From positions 3,369,913 through 3,433,912 of the forward strand of contig PCDI01000003.1 of NCBI GenBank assembly GCA_002778195.1: DNA of 64,000 bases, written 5' to 3'. The notes under the pieces are model-generated. The model made no database searches. It was given only the letters and a program-made list of their open reading frames with translations, and was not told where the DNA came from. The translations under genes and the position numbers were made by a program. Positions 34,951-44,839 of the stretch are shown one piece after another (positions within the stretch are counted from its first letter, which is position 1; each line of letters starts with the position of its first letter). This stretch comes from Raffaelea ambrosiae (Eukaryota > Ascomycota > Sordariomycetes > Ophiostomatales > Ophiostomataceae).

Positions 34951-35635
34951 TTAACCAGGCTGAGACTGCCAATCTTATCCTTAGGTAGCTGAGACCTAGA
35001 CAATACAGCACTATCGTCGACCCAAATCATAGGGCATGACTCTCGTATGTGTGAATGTAACACTCGCCCATGGTAAACAAATAAACGCCACAATAAAATA
35101 AATTAAAATACCATCAAAGAAACTGTATTAGTTGGTATCTAGTTACAGATTCTGGGTGTTATCTTGCTATGGCTGACCGGGTCAGCTTTATGCACGGGAT
35201 CCTGCATGCAGCTAGCAGTTGCATTGCATAATATTTGAGTCCTACCTCTTCGCAGGGCCAATAAAAGTTCGTTGTTGGGAAATATGTCCCTGGACGGAAC
35301 CAATGGGCGTCATTTATTTTGAGGCCCATCTCTCGGTGCCAAACCATTTGCAACCCCCCCCCCCCCGATCCATGACCTTCGCATTGCCAGCCTGCCTGTC
35401 TGCGAGGACAATACGGCCAAATTTGTCTATAAATTCCAGTCGTTCCCTCCTGTTTGTCTCTCTCCTTCCTTCCCTTCTCCTTCCTTGTTCTTCACAGTCG
35501 ACCTGTCTCTATTTCCTTACCGTCTCTCTTTTCCTTCTTTCATACTCCCACTCTCGTTTTTCCCGGCCATACCACACGCTTGCTTCCGCTCTGTCCTGCC
35601 GGCAGGCTTCGCTAGACAAATAAATTCCTTTTCAG
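34923..35635. other. Intergenic between zinc-finger paralogues
   Basis: The 3' flank of gene A (34.98-35.08 kb) is followed by the promoter and leader of gene B. The TATA box is at 35428. A C run lies at about 35.36 kb. The leader is strongly pyrimidine-rich, and a good splice acceptor (TTCCTTTTCAG) ends at 35635, suggesting an unrecognised upstream exon. Confidence 0.55.
35428..35434 (+). promoter_or_regulatory. TATA box of zinc-finger gene B
   Basis: TATAAAT, with the same downstream leader element as gene A. Confidence 0.55.
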
Positions 35636-36309
35636 AGGTTCTTCATATCCAGCTCACAATCAGCAGGGCTATCCCGCAAGCACGAGGTCTCTTCTCTACC
35701 CCCGGCCCCCCAACCTGACCCTATCTGCCCCTACCCAACCGGGCCTTGCTTTAACAGCTTTCACAATTCCCCTCCATTCGAATACGTTGATCCTGAAGTG
35801 CTTGCGAAAGGATATGGGGGACCTCTACTGGAGTACGATCAGGGTCAGGCCATCAGCGAAGCACCTGCTGGACAGGTTTCAGATGCTGAAGCAGAGCCAT
35901 GGCCGGCAAATACACTTTCCCCCTTTCAAATACAACAACAGTCTGCAGACGATGCTTCGCCAGAGTCACCTGCCGCAAACACCGTAACATGCCCGGAATG
36001 CCAGGAAACATTCCCTCGCAAGGGTCTCTTGACGTATGTACTCATGTTCTACATTTCTTGTGCTTATGCAGGCCAGCACATGGCTAACATATTTGGAACA
36101 GGAGGCATATGAGAAAGCATACACGTCCATTTAAATGTGATTATTGCGGCAACACATTCATGTTGCGAAAGGACCGTACCCGTCACATCAACGCAGTCCA
36201 CCTTTTGATACGGTTCTATTGTCCACACCAAGGATGCAAGTATGCTACAAAGGGAATGTCTCGACAAGAAAATCTGGATAGGCATTGCCGGTCTCGGCAT
36301 AGAAGTTAA
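35636..36309 (+). CDS. C2H2 zinc-finger protein, paralogue B (5' end unresolved)
   Basis: The segment 35636-36033 is spliced (GTATGT ... GAACAG, 68 bp) to 36102-36309. It aligns with paralogue A along the whole length: an N-terminal block (FEYVDPEVLAKGYGGPL versus EFVNPVHLVSGNGGPL), a variable Pro/Gln-rich linker, then three fingers (CPECQETFPRKGLLTRH, CDYCGNTFMLRKDRTRH and one starting FYCPHQGCKY). The intron lies at the same place inside finger 1. As in A, no ATG precedes the intron in this frame; the frame opens just after TAA at about 35620. The conserved absence in both copies argues for a shared, unrecognised upstream exon or an unusual start rather than independent decay. Confidence 0.65.
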
Positions 36310-36317
36310 TTGGGCTA

Positions 36318-36627
36318 GGTGATTACACTCGTCAAGGCACGGATGCAAGTCCACTCTTATACTTATACTAACTTACTGGTGGCAAGTGTTTGCTAGCCAC
36401 GGTGCACTCACGTGCACACGCTGCGCTGATTGGCTGGCTGAGCACTAGGCCCCCCTTATTTCTACACACAAAAGCTCCTCCGTGTTTGCCCCTATGTATC
36501 TAGACTTTCAACCTACAACTCAACCTCCTTTTCTTCCGGTAGTCAGTCTAGCCCTATACGGTGCTTAATGCAACTATCATATCTTACTTCTGACACTTAC
36601 ATCCGTGCTTTGACGAGTGTAATCACC
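36318..36627. mobile_element. 310-bp MITE with 33-bp terminal inverted repeats and TA target duplication
   Basis: The left end (GGTGATTACACTCGTCAAGG..., 36318-36350) and the right end (36595-36627) are inverted copies of about 33 bp with two mismatches, each flanked by TA. There is no coding sequence inside. TA duplication and ends of this kind fit a non-autonomous Tc1/mariner (Fot1/Pot2-pogo) element. It sits 8 bp after the stop of zinc-finger gene B. Confidence 0.85.
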
Positions 36628-36959
36628 TAGCCATGGCTTACTCATTTTCTTTCCGGACAGGATAGTTAAGACCTTGACAATACAATACCATCCCCAAGCC
36701 AAACTATGGGCAGGACTCTCGCACATCGGCCCAGTTCATCTGTGAATACACACCCCATGGTTGCAGAAGTACAGACAGACCCTTGTAACTATGCTTTGCT
36801 GTTGCGGGCGGGCTTCTGGCTACTTTTGCTGTTGCTCGCGGCTGGCTGTTGTTAAGATGGTCCCTGTTTTTCTAATTGTGTACGGCTGTCGACCTTGGGG
36901 TCGTATCGTAACTAAAACATGCAGCGTAACCCCGCGGATTGCACTTGCCACACCGTTAC
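36628..36959. other. Duplicated 3' flank and intergenic
   Basis: Just beyond the MITE, about 36,662-36,765 aligns with the 3' flank of zinc-finger gene A (34,980-35,075; shared words include GACAATACA and GACTCTCG). It is therefore the displaced 3' flank of gene B. Confidence 0.7.
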
Positions 36960-39916
36960 TCATACTCCTGCTGTTCGCTCTAGCTGTCGGTCACGTTGCC
37001 GACGGTTTTGAAACCAGATCTGCAAGAGAAGAGCATAAGGATTCGTGACACGTGTCGGGTTAATGGGGCAAAAAAAGAAGAGAAAGAGAAAGAAGAAAAG
37101 GAAGAAAAAAAATAAAAAGAAAGAAGGAAAGGAAAAATAGGGAAAAAGAAGAAAACGAAGAGAAACAAAGAAAGACAAGATAAGAACAGCTGCCATACCT
37201 GTGCCTGCTTCTTTGTCATCGAAACAAACTCGACAATGCGTGTGTAATCAGCCTTGGTAGGCCGTGGGTTTTGGACATACCATGATTCAAGCACAGCCTT
37301 GTCTTGAGCCCTGTGAGGATGCCAGGTTAAGGATCTACTCCTGTACTAGACAAGAGAGGGGGGGTGGAAGAAAGACGACTCACGATGTTCGCTTTCTACG
37401 GCGGATAAGGCGTTGGCCTGGCCGCCCCGCCTGGTCCCGGCCCAGGTCCAATCCCTCATAATTTTGCTCCTCGTTTAGGTCAATCTCGTCGTTCTCTTCA
37501 TAGTAGGCGTCTTCGCCATCGTCATCTACACGCGGCACTCCTTCTGCGTACTCTCCATCGTTTTCAAACGCGAGGATTCCCGCTTCCATGACCCCCCTGC
37601 TCCTAGGAATTGAGGCGGAGGCAGCATTTGCAGCATTTGCAGAATTCGCCGAGTAGGAATGGCCTCCGTCATTTCGATGTTCTTCTTGCTCCTGGGTATG
37701 TCTGTAAGTCCCGCGATCGACCGCATTGGTATCATCCAGCTCCAAGTAGTCGTCCAGGACGGGAGTCGAATCGGACGACGCCAGCGCCGCTACCGAGGAT
37801 TGACGGCCTGCCCTGCCTGCCATACCTGCGCTGCCGACATGCTGGCGACCCACGCTAGCTGCCTGGTTCTCCGCAAACGAGCCTCCGCCGAGATTGTGGA
37901 GCGGGTCCAGCCAGCAGTCCTCGTAGTAACTGGATTCACCTTGAGAGTCGGCATCTTGAGATTCGCTTGCCAGACAACTAGTTGACTGGTTGTGCAACGG
38001 AACGTCGGGATTGCTGGCGAGATAGCTCCTGCTAGATGGTGCCGCCCTGGATAGGGCCGGAGCAGAGATACCCTCAGTGGCACCAGCATGGCCAGATTGT
38101 TGTACACTCCCATACGATTCTGCTGCCTGCTCCAGCTGGTCAAGCGACCGTGTTGGGGCACAGGACCTATTGAAGACGTGCGACCTATGGGAGCTGGAAG
38201 AGGCTGGATCCGACACTTGGTGCGACGTCGCCTCATCTCCCTCTATTCCCCCTTGCTGGATGCTGTATTGTGCGTGGTTGCCGAACGATTCCGTGTCCGG
38301 TATGTCGGCGCCCGCTTGGTCATATCTGATTTCTGCTTGGCTACCTCTGGAATCTCTTGTATTTCGGCTAGGTGGTGCGGCAGCAGGAGGGATGGTTGGT
38401 ATATACAGCTGAGTGGGCCACTCGACAACATCCCCCTGCGCAGTGGGATTGGCATCGTCGAGGCCTGTGTCTGTATGGAAGAAGTCATGGCCCAGGCTTC
38501 TCTGAGCCGAGGACCGCCGAGCAGGGTTCTCGTGGAGCAGTTTGCAGATAAAGTTGTTGGCCAAAGCAAGCGGATCTTCTGCAGCTGCTGCGAGTAAGGA
38601 TGACCGTTTGCGCAGCATGGCATCCGACCAGGTCTCGCCTTCTCCCAGTTGCGTTGGGAGACCATAGAAGAACTGGAGGGCAATGACGCCAACAGAGAAC
38701 ATGTCTACCTTGTTGTTGCAGGGCCAGAGCTCTTTGCTAATCTCAGGGGCGGCATACAGCAGCGTACCGCAGATCCGAGAGAATTGCTTGCCCTTTTTTG
38801 CCTCGCTGAAGTCGATCACCTTGATATGTATGGGCTCGCGTTGCTGTACCATAATGTTGGCTGGTTTCAGGTCTCGATGCATGATGTCGTGGCTGTGTAG
38901 GTAGGCCACGGCCTTGAGGACTTGGTACAACACATCCCGTGCCTCAAAGAGGCTCAGTGCTGGATGGTCGCTTGCAGGATCCAGAAGTCTCTGAAGAGTA
39001 GCTCCAGGGACCAGCTCCATAACGAGCTCAGCAGGTTGGCTCGCCGGCTTTGTGTACCGCACAAAATCTACAATGTATTTCTTTGCGGCGTGAGTTGGCG
39101 GAACGTACATGAAAATGCGTATTGCATTTCAGATGAGATGGGACGTGATGTAGAAAAGAAACAAAAACATACGTGTCGAAGCCGCTCCAAGATCTCGGCT
39201 TCCTGCCATCGGCTGCTGTTCTTGTTGTAAAGCTTCATGGCATATGCATCTCCGGTGTGTTTTTCGACTGCTTTGAAAACTCGCGCATTGGCACCTTCGC
39301 CGAGAGGCCTGTCCTGTAGATAAACGGGGGCTCGCTGGGATGCATTGGTCGATTCGATATTGGTCGAAAGATGCAACTGGCCGAGACCCGGAACGCCACG
39401 TGCCAACCTGTTGCAGAAGCGATTCCAGCCCTGAGGCTGGCTGTATCGTTCAACTTCAAGCTTGATGTTGTCGCCAAATAACAAGTGAGCATGTTCGAAC
39501 TCGGCTAACCATCTCGTTGACTTCAGCTTTATCGTCTCGGTAAACCTATGGAACTTGGCCTGGGTGCCGTGTCTAGACAGATTCTTCAAAAGGAGCGTGC
39601 CAGCTTCAAAGTTCAACACCAAAGAGAACTGCTTGTCACTGATTGTGTTGTCGTCGAGCACTATGTCACAGATGGCGGCATTCTTGCCAAATACGAATCC
39701 GGCTTGCGGATCCTTAGGCATGTCATCAACAGTGATGCGCAAGACATCACGGCAACAGTCCTGTGGAGCGGGTGTTCCGTGAAAGGAGCCTGAAACATGG
39801 CTCACACTGTCATCGTCTTCGTAGGCCTGCTCGACGCTTTGAAATATATCGTTCTGCTCGTCAGAAACGAATCTCTCGTCTGCACGGATGACACAAATTG
39901 TTTTCGCATTTGCCAT
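36960..39916 (-). CDS. FHA-like domain / Ser-Thr protein kinase / homeodomain fusion protein
   Basis: Four exons (39916-39173, 39080-37384, 37310-37199, 37019-36960) join in frame to 870 residues. An FHA-like domain covers about residues 58-155 (FGKN, TISDKQF, LSRHGT). The kinase domain covers about 200-470: glycine loop LGEGANARVF, Lys228, catalytic HRDLKPAN with Asp318, DFS (Asp338) instead of DFG, and APE at 359-361. A Ser/Gly/Ala-rich acidic linker of about 330 residues follows. A homeodomain ends the protein (about 806-865), with helix 3 IWFQNRRQRDRQ carrying Trp48, Phe49, Asn51 and Arg53 equivalents. The kinase frame meets a TGA at 37380 only because it reads into a consensus donor (TC|GTGAGT). 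Splicing to a CACAG acceptor keeps frame into the homeodomain, and the second homeodomain intron (179 bp) falls before WFQNRR. Separate genes are the alternative, but no ATG or promoter space precedes the homeodomain. FHA-kinase pairs recall Rad53/Cds1/Mek1; I know of no member ending in a homeodomain. Confidence 0.82.
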
Positions 39917-40220
39917 TTCAGCCAGAAAATCTGCGTTGGTACAACTGCCGAAGCTTGAATGGATGAGAAGACAGAGCAGAAGAGAACATTTTCTAAAAAA
40001 AACGTAGGATTTTGTTTCTGCTTCTGTTGGGCTGGTTAGGCAGCAGCGACCAGGCTGTACGCCTTCTGTTCTTGGGCGGCAAGCCGTGCACGTGACCGCG
40101 CATATGTGCTCTTACATTTATTGAGCCTCATCTGCACCCCGCAGCCTGAGGCAACCATACATCGTACCAAAACACCTGGCTGCCCCCCATAGCTGTCGCA
40201 GCCATCGACGACCTCTCAAC
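39917..40220. promoter_or_regulatory. 304-bp bidirectional promoter
   Basis: This short gap separates the divergent kinase-homeodomain and triple-repeat genes. It is too small for independent large promoters. No TATA box stands out. Confidence 0.55.
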
Positions 40221-42290
40221 ATGAGGCGTAACCCGGCCGACCCTCTTTATTCGCCAGCGAAGATGCAGTCCCCCAACTCTACTCTCAATCCCCGGCCGAA
40301 GCGATTGCGATTTAGCTTCGACCCCTTCGCACAAAAGATCTCTCGCGTCGCCACCTGTCTCAGGCGCCTCGGGAGCCTTGGGCGCAACGGCCAATGGGTC
40401 CTGCACAACGAAGACATCTACTGCCACAGTATGGACACGCGTCCGCATTCCCGCGACCCCAGCAAAGACATCCAGATTCGCGACTTGACCCATGATGGCC
40501 GACCCATTCCCTCATACATCGACCTGATCTGGGGCGGCAGCGGGCCGGCACCTGACTTGACCAGCCCTGTCTTCTGGGAGGGCAAGCTGAAAGAATTGCA
40601 GCTCAAGTTGCAGCAGGCCGAGGATGGACTTATTCACCATGGGTTTACGGCGAGCGAGATGCAGGCGTTGGAGCAGATGGAGAGCCAAAAGGACCACTAC
40701 TTTTGCAACGCCGTCGAAGAGCGCGCACGATATATTCAGTTCGATAAGGAGGGCGTGCTGGTGTGTCTGTTTAGTCTCGCAAAAATGGGACGCTCTGGTC
40801 AATGGATTTTGCACAACGAGGAGTTTTATCACCCAAGCATCGACACGCGCCCGCAGACCCGACAGCCCGGCTCGGGTGTTGTGATCTCGGGACTGGGACC
40901 ATACGACCCCCACATCCACGAAATCATTTGGGATGGCGATGGACCTCAACCAGACTTTACGAACCACATATTCTGGAGGAGACAATGGCGACATTTCTGT
41001 GACCTGAATACAAAGGTGGAACAAGGACTGGTGCAGCCTCACTTTACAAGAGACGAGCTACGGGTCCTGGAAGCGCTGGAGAAGCAAGAAGGCCATTTTT
41101 TTGCCGAGTATGCGCGGCACCCGACTCGAATCCTGTCTCCTTCGGCGCGTGCCGCGGCAAGAGAGCTGGAATCTGCCAGGCGGGACGTGATCACGCTCAT
41201 GCAGAGCCTCTGGGACCTCGGCCTCCCGGGGCAGTGGGTACTGCATTTGGAGGACATCTTTTGGCCAGAACTGGACACCCGCCGCCGCCGGTGTCGAGAC
41301 ACGGAGAACGACGACGACGACGACGGTGAAGACATCTATGCTGTCACTACCATCCCCGGCCTGAGCCATCCGGGCAACTTTGGTCTTCGGTACACGGGCG
41401 GGCTGCCGCTTCCCGACTTTGACGACGTTGCGTACTGGAGAAAGAAATTTGCCACACTCATGGCGAAGAGAGAGGAAGTGCGCGCAGGACGCGTAAAGCA
41501 CCACTTTACGGCGGCCGAAAGAACTACTCTGCAGCTCGTGGAGCGTGATCGCGAGGCCGGGGCGGACACGGGCGCCCAAGTGGGCCAACAGTTGACAGGT
41601 GTCAAGGCATGGCTGGGCCTAGAAGAAAAGACACAGAGGACAACAACACCAACACCACCAGAGTCGCGGTCGACTTCGGTGTCTGCACACAGCAGCAGCA
41701 GCTTGGTCGCCGGGGCAGGGACGTCGAGCCGTGGGACGGAAGACGATCAGTCCAGCAGCTGCTCGTCCACACACACCAGGAAGCGAAAGCGCCCTGCAGC
41801 AGACGACAACTACGGGAAGCCCGGTCCCCAGCAGCAGCTCGGCAAGCACCCAGCAAAGAGGCGCCTCGCAGCACAAAAACAACAAACTACGCCGCACGTC
41901 GCGAAGGGCCTTCCTGCCCCTGCATCGCGTCGCTTCGCAGGCCAGCAGAAAACAACCTCCCCGAACCCGCCGTCACCCGGACATGCTAGCTCAACAGCAT
42001 CGGACGAGAATAGCAAGAGCCCAAGCGGCCTACAGAAAGCGCCGGCCATGCTGCCACGGTACCAAGCTTCCAGGTCCAGTCGGGGCAACACAGCGGGCAA
42101 GGCGCACAAGGCGAAGACGGCCTCTGGTATTGTGAAGGGACAACAGGGACAACAGAAAGGCATGAGCCAATCAGCGCCACGCCGAGGGGCTGGTAGGGGA
42201 CACAACAGCCAAGCACAGCGGAGCGCTGCGCATACTGGCCTTAGGAGAAGTGCGCGCATAGCAGCGTTGGCGGGCCATATTAAAGGATGA
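40221..42290 (+). CDS. Unrecognised 689-residue protein with three ~115-residue repeats
   Basis: A single uninterrupted exon. Three copies of one domain lie at about residues 45-163, 178-295 and 322-445. Each holds GQW[VI]LHxE[DE][IF], then a DTR motif about ten residues on, a P-x-PD[LF] segment, an aromatic FW/YW pair, and ends with a HxFT...E...L helix. In copy 3 the middle is interrupted by an acidic run (ENDDDDDGED). The remaining 240 residues are Ser/Pro/Gln/Lys-rich, basic and low complexity, ending RRSARIAALAGHIKG, which suggests nuclear or nucleic-acid association. I recognise no Pfam family. It is transcribed divergently, 304 bp from the FHA-kinase-homeodomain gene. Confidence 0.85.
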   Translation: MRRNPADPLYSPAKMQSPNSTLNPRPKRLRFSFDPFAQKISRVATCLRRLGSLGRNGQWVLHNEDIYCHSMDTRPHSRDPSKDIQIRDLTHDGRPIPSYIDLIWGGSGPAPDLTSPVFWEGKLKELQLKLQQAEDGLIHHGFTASEMQALEQMESQKDHYFCNAVEERARYIQFDKEGVLVCLFSLAKMGRSGQWILHNEEFYHPSIDTRPQTRQPGSGVVISGLGPYDPHIHEIIWDGDGPQPDFTNHIFWRRQWRHFCDLNTKVEQGLVQPHFTRDELRVLEALEKQEGHFFAEYARHPTRILSPSARAAARELESARRDVITLMQSLWDLGLPGQWVLHLEDIFWPELDTRRRRCRDTENDDDDDGEDIYAVTTIPGLSHPGNFGLRYTGGLPLPDFDDVAYWRKKFATLMAKREEVRAGRVKHHFTAAERTTLQLVERDREAGADTGAQVGQQLTGVKAWLGLEEKTQRTTTPTPPESRSTSVSAHSSSSLVAGAGTSSRGTEDDQSSSCSSTHTRKRKRPAADDNYGKPGPQQQLGKHPAKRRLAAQKQQTTPHVAKGLPAPASRRFAGQQKTTSPNPPSPGHASSTASDENSKSPSGLQKAPAMLPRYQASRSSRGNTAGKAHKAKTASGIVKGQQGQQKGMSQSAPRRGAGRGHNSQAQRSAAHTGLRRSARIAALAGHIKG

Positions 42291-42589
42291 GCATGTTCAG
42301 GAGTCTGTTAGGGAACACTTGGTTTATTGGCGCATTTTTGTGGCAGGGTGCAAGACACAGGCAAAGGATGGTTTGGGATGAACTGGGTTTTTTTTTTCTG
42401 CTTTTGATATTCCCCCTTGCTTTCCTCCTGTTATTTATTGTAAACATAATTTTTCACTATACCCCCCGTTGTTCAGCTTCAATTCTATTTCATACACAAA
42501 CTACATGGCAGTCCCTGTTTTCTTGTTTGGGGGGGGGGGGGGGAGGGGGGGCTTTTTTTTTTCTCTTTTTTTTTCTTTTTTTTTAAAAT
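42291..42589. other. Convergent 3' intergenic
   Basis: 299 bp with a G run of about 17 bases (near 42.53-42.54 kb) and long T runs before the stop of the acyltransferase-like gene. Nothing else is seen. Confidence 0.6.
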
Positions 42590-43866
42590 TCAAAAGCCCA
42601 GCGTAAACGTCTCGTCCGGCTCCGTCGGCCGGCCCATGATCACATACGCCTTGCGCGCGCGGACGTCCATGACAATGTTGAACAGCGTCGCCGACTCACA
42701 GCCGTCGGCCTGCTTGCGGCAGATGGCCCCCGGCAGGTCCTTCTCGTCCTTGAACAGCGCCTGGATCGTCGCCACGGTCGGCGTCGGCCCGGCCACCTTC
42801 TTGGTCAGCTCCTGCAGGCGGGACGTCCGCAGCAGGCTGTCGGGCACCCACCGGGTGTCGACGATGCCCGGGTGCGGCTCCAACAGCAAGTGGTTGGCGT
42901 GGTGGATGCGGCCGTCGGTCAGAGGCATGATCTTGACGCCGACGTGGGACCACTCCATGCCGACGGCGCCGGTGCTGTCGCCCACGAGCAAATGGCACGA
43001 GGAGGCGACGCCGTAGCGCTCGAGCGCGTGGACGGCGGCGTCGAGGCTGGTGGCGTTGAGGATGACGCGCATGGCCAGGTGCATGGGCAGCTTGGTGTTG
43101 TCGACGCCCTTGGCCCGGATGGCATTGACGCAGACGGCGACGCCTAGAAATGGGTGAGCGAGGAGTGGTCGTTCGGAGAGAGGGGGGTCTGGTCAGAGCA
43201 GAGCAGAGCAGAACATCACCCACCCGCGTCGTTGAACCCAATCTTGCCGACGAGGCCGGCCTCGGCCAGCATCTTGATGTTGGGCAGGCCCTCCTGCTGC
43301 TCGATGTGCAGGAGCAGGATGTTCTTCTTTTGCTCTTGCATCCACTAATTTCCTGTCAGAAGGTTGACAGCACCCAGTGCTTTCCAGGATTGCGTCCACA
43401 TACATCCCAGTTCTGGCACACGTAGACGGTCTCGGGTGTCTGCCAGGCCAGCGAGGTGCAGCCTTCGGTGAAGAGGCCAAAGGTGATCTCGGTCCGGACG
43501 TTCAGGCCGATGATGTCGGCCAGCTCGAGGCCGGCGCCGTCGGCAATGCCCTGCATTTCCTCGAGCAGAGACGGCCACTTGGCCTTGATGTTGGGCTCGA
43601 ACTGCATGGCGGTCGTCTTGACCTGGGCCCAGTCGAGCCCGGCCGTCTTCTGAAAGAGGCCGGCATAGAACTCGATGCAGTCCTTGATCTGGGGCGTGGC
43701 CTTGCTGCCATGGGTGTGGCCGATCTGGGGTGTGTTAGTGACGCGAGAAGGAGGAAAACGAACACGCGTAGAAAATTGTCACGATGCGATGCTATGAAAC
43801 GGGGGTTCCGGATGGGGGTGACTGTACCTCATAGGGCGTACCCGAGCAGTGAATCTCCAAGACCAT
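42590..43866 (-). CDS. Isopenicillin-N acyltransferase-like protein (peptidase C45 / Ntn hydrolase)
   Basis: Four exons (43866-43828, 43724-43404, 43344-43224, 43143-42590) join to 344 residues, close to the 357 of penicillin acyltransferase. The N-terminus MVLEIHCSGTPYE IGHTHG matches that family. The self-cleavage site is Gly101-Cys102 in TEGCTSLAW, with Cys102 becoming the N-terminal nucleophile of the large subunit. An NWDW segment spans the exon 3/4 junction, as expected for the oxyanion region. There is no C-terminal peroxisomal tripeptide (it ends TLGF), unlike AatA of penicillin producers. No penicillin synthetase genes are nearby, so this is more likely a C45 homologue of the aatB/ial kind acting on another amide. 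It is divergent from an MFS transporter gene. Confidence 0.9.
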
Positions 43867-44839
43867 GATTGATGGCTGTGTTCTTGTGGCTTGGGCAGAT
43901 ACTGGATGTTCTTAGTGCATTGACTCGTCTCTTAACTAGATACTTCGTCCAGGACGGTCAGACCAGTTTGAAGATTGGACAAGGCACTATCGGGTCTCGT
44001 AGCATCCAGACAGTCTCGAAGGAAGGCAGCGATAGGTAGTGTCCGAAAATATATGGACAGCTGCGAGAACGCCGTATGATAAGAGACGTTCAGCAGCCGC
44101 CGGCAGCCAACACAAGCACCCAACCGCCAGGCCCGGAAGGAGACATCCCCCTGGCCGCACCCTGTGTCTATGGCACCTCTCCGATACAGAGGCCGGTTTT
44201 GTTTTTGTTTTTTTGCGGGGTAACATCTGGCCGGTCCTCAAAGTAGCAGCAGCATGTACGACAGCAATTCTTTTTTTTATTTTATTTTTTATTTTTTATT
44301 TTTTATTTTTTGCTTGGCCTGTTTCCGCGCAAGGCCGTACGGGATTAAGCTATCACAAACGACCACTGCTATCAGTCGTGCCACACCCTGCGGTCGTGGT
44401 CGTGGCGATAATACCGAAAAGCCAAGCCCAGAAACATACTAGACTCGACAGGGGTTAGGATCATCGGGATGCATGTTTGGCGGATGCAGGGTCCGCGATG
44501 GCATCCCACAGGTTGTCTTCCCATATCCGGGCAGGTGTACCATGTAGTGTCCAGGGCGCTTTGCGACGCTCAACACGGCTTGCATGGGGACATTGATATT
44601 GATGTGGCGTATCAGGGTACCAGCATTATCAACGAGATATCGCTGGAACTGCTGCTGGGGGACTGGAGAAGGAGAAGTGGTATATTATAAACTGCCCGCT
44701 CTTGGACCCTTTGCAGGGAGCGTTCCGCAAAAGGTGCTTGTGAGCTCTGTTTCTCGGTCTCTTCCGAGACCACTTGATCTTTCTTTTTCCCTGTTCTATA
44801 CCCAACTTGTACAGAACCCGACAAGCACAGGCTCTCGCA
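43867..44839. promoter_or_regulatory. Divergent promoter region, acyltransferase-like and MFS genes
   Basis: 973 bp with a (TTTTTAT)n tract at about 44.27-44.31 kb. TATATTATAAA at 44681-44691 is a good TATA box for the transporter, about 150 bp before its ATG. No coding frame is convincing. Confidence 0.55.
44681..44691 (+). promoter_or_regulatory. TATA box of the MFS transporter gene
   Basis: TATATTATAAA, about 150 bp upstream of the start codon. Confidence 0.5.

Noticed and set aside
35371..35623. ATG-initiated frame over the leader of zinc-finger gene B as its first exon
   Set aside because: It starts upstream of the TATA box, its codons are mostly the pyrimidine-rich leader, and it has no counterpart in paralogue A.
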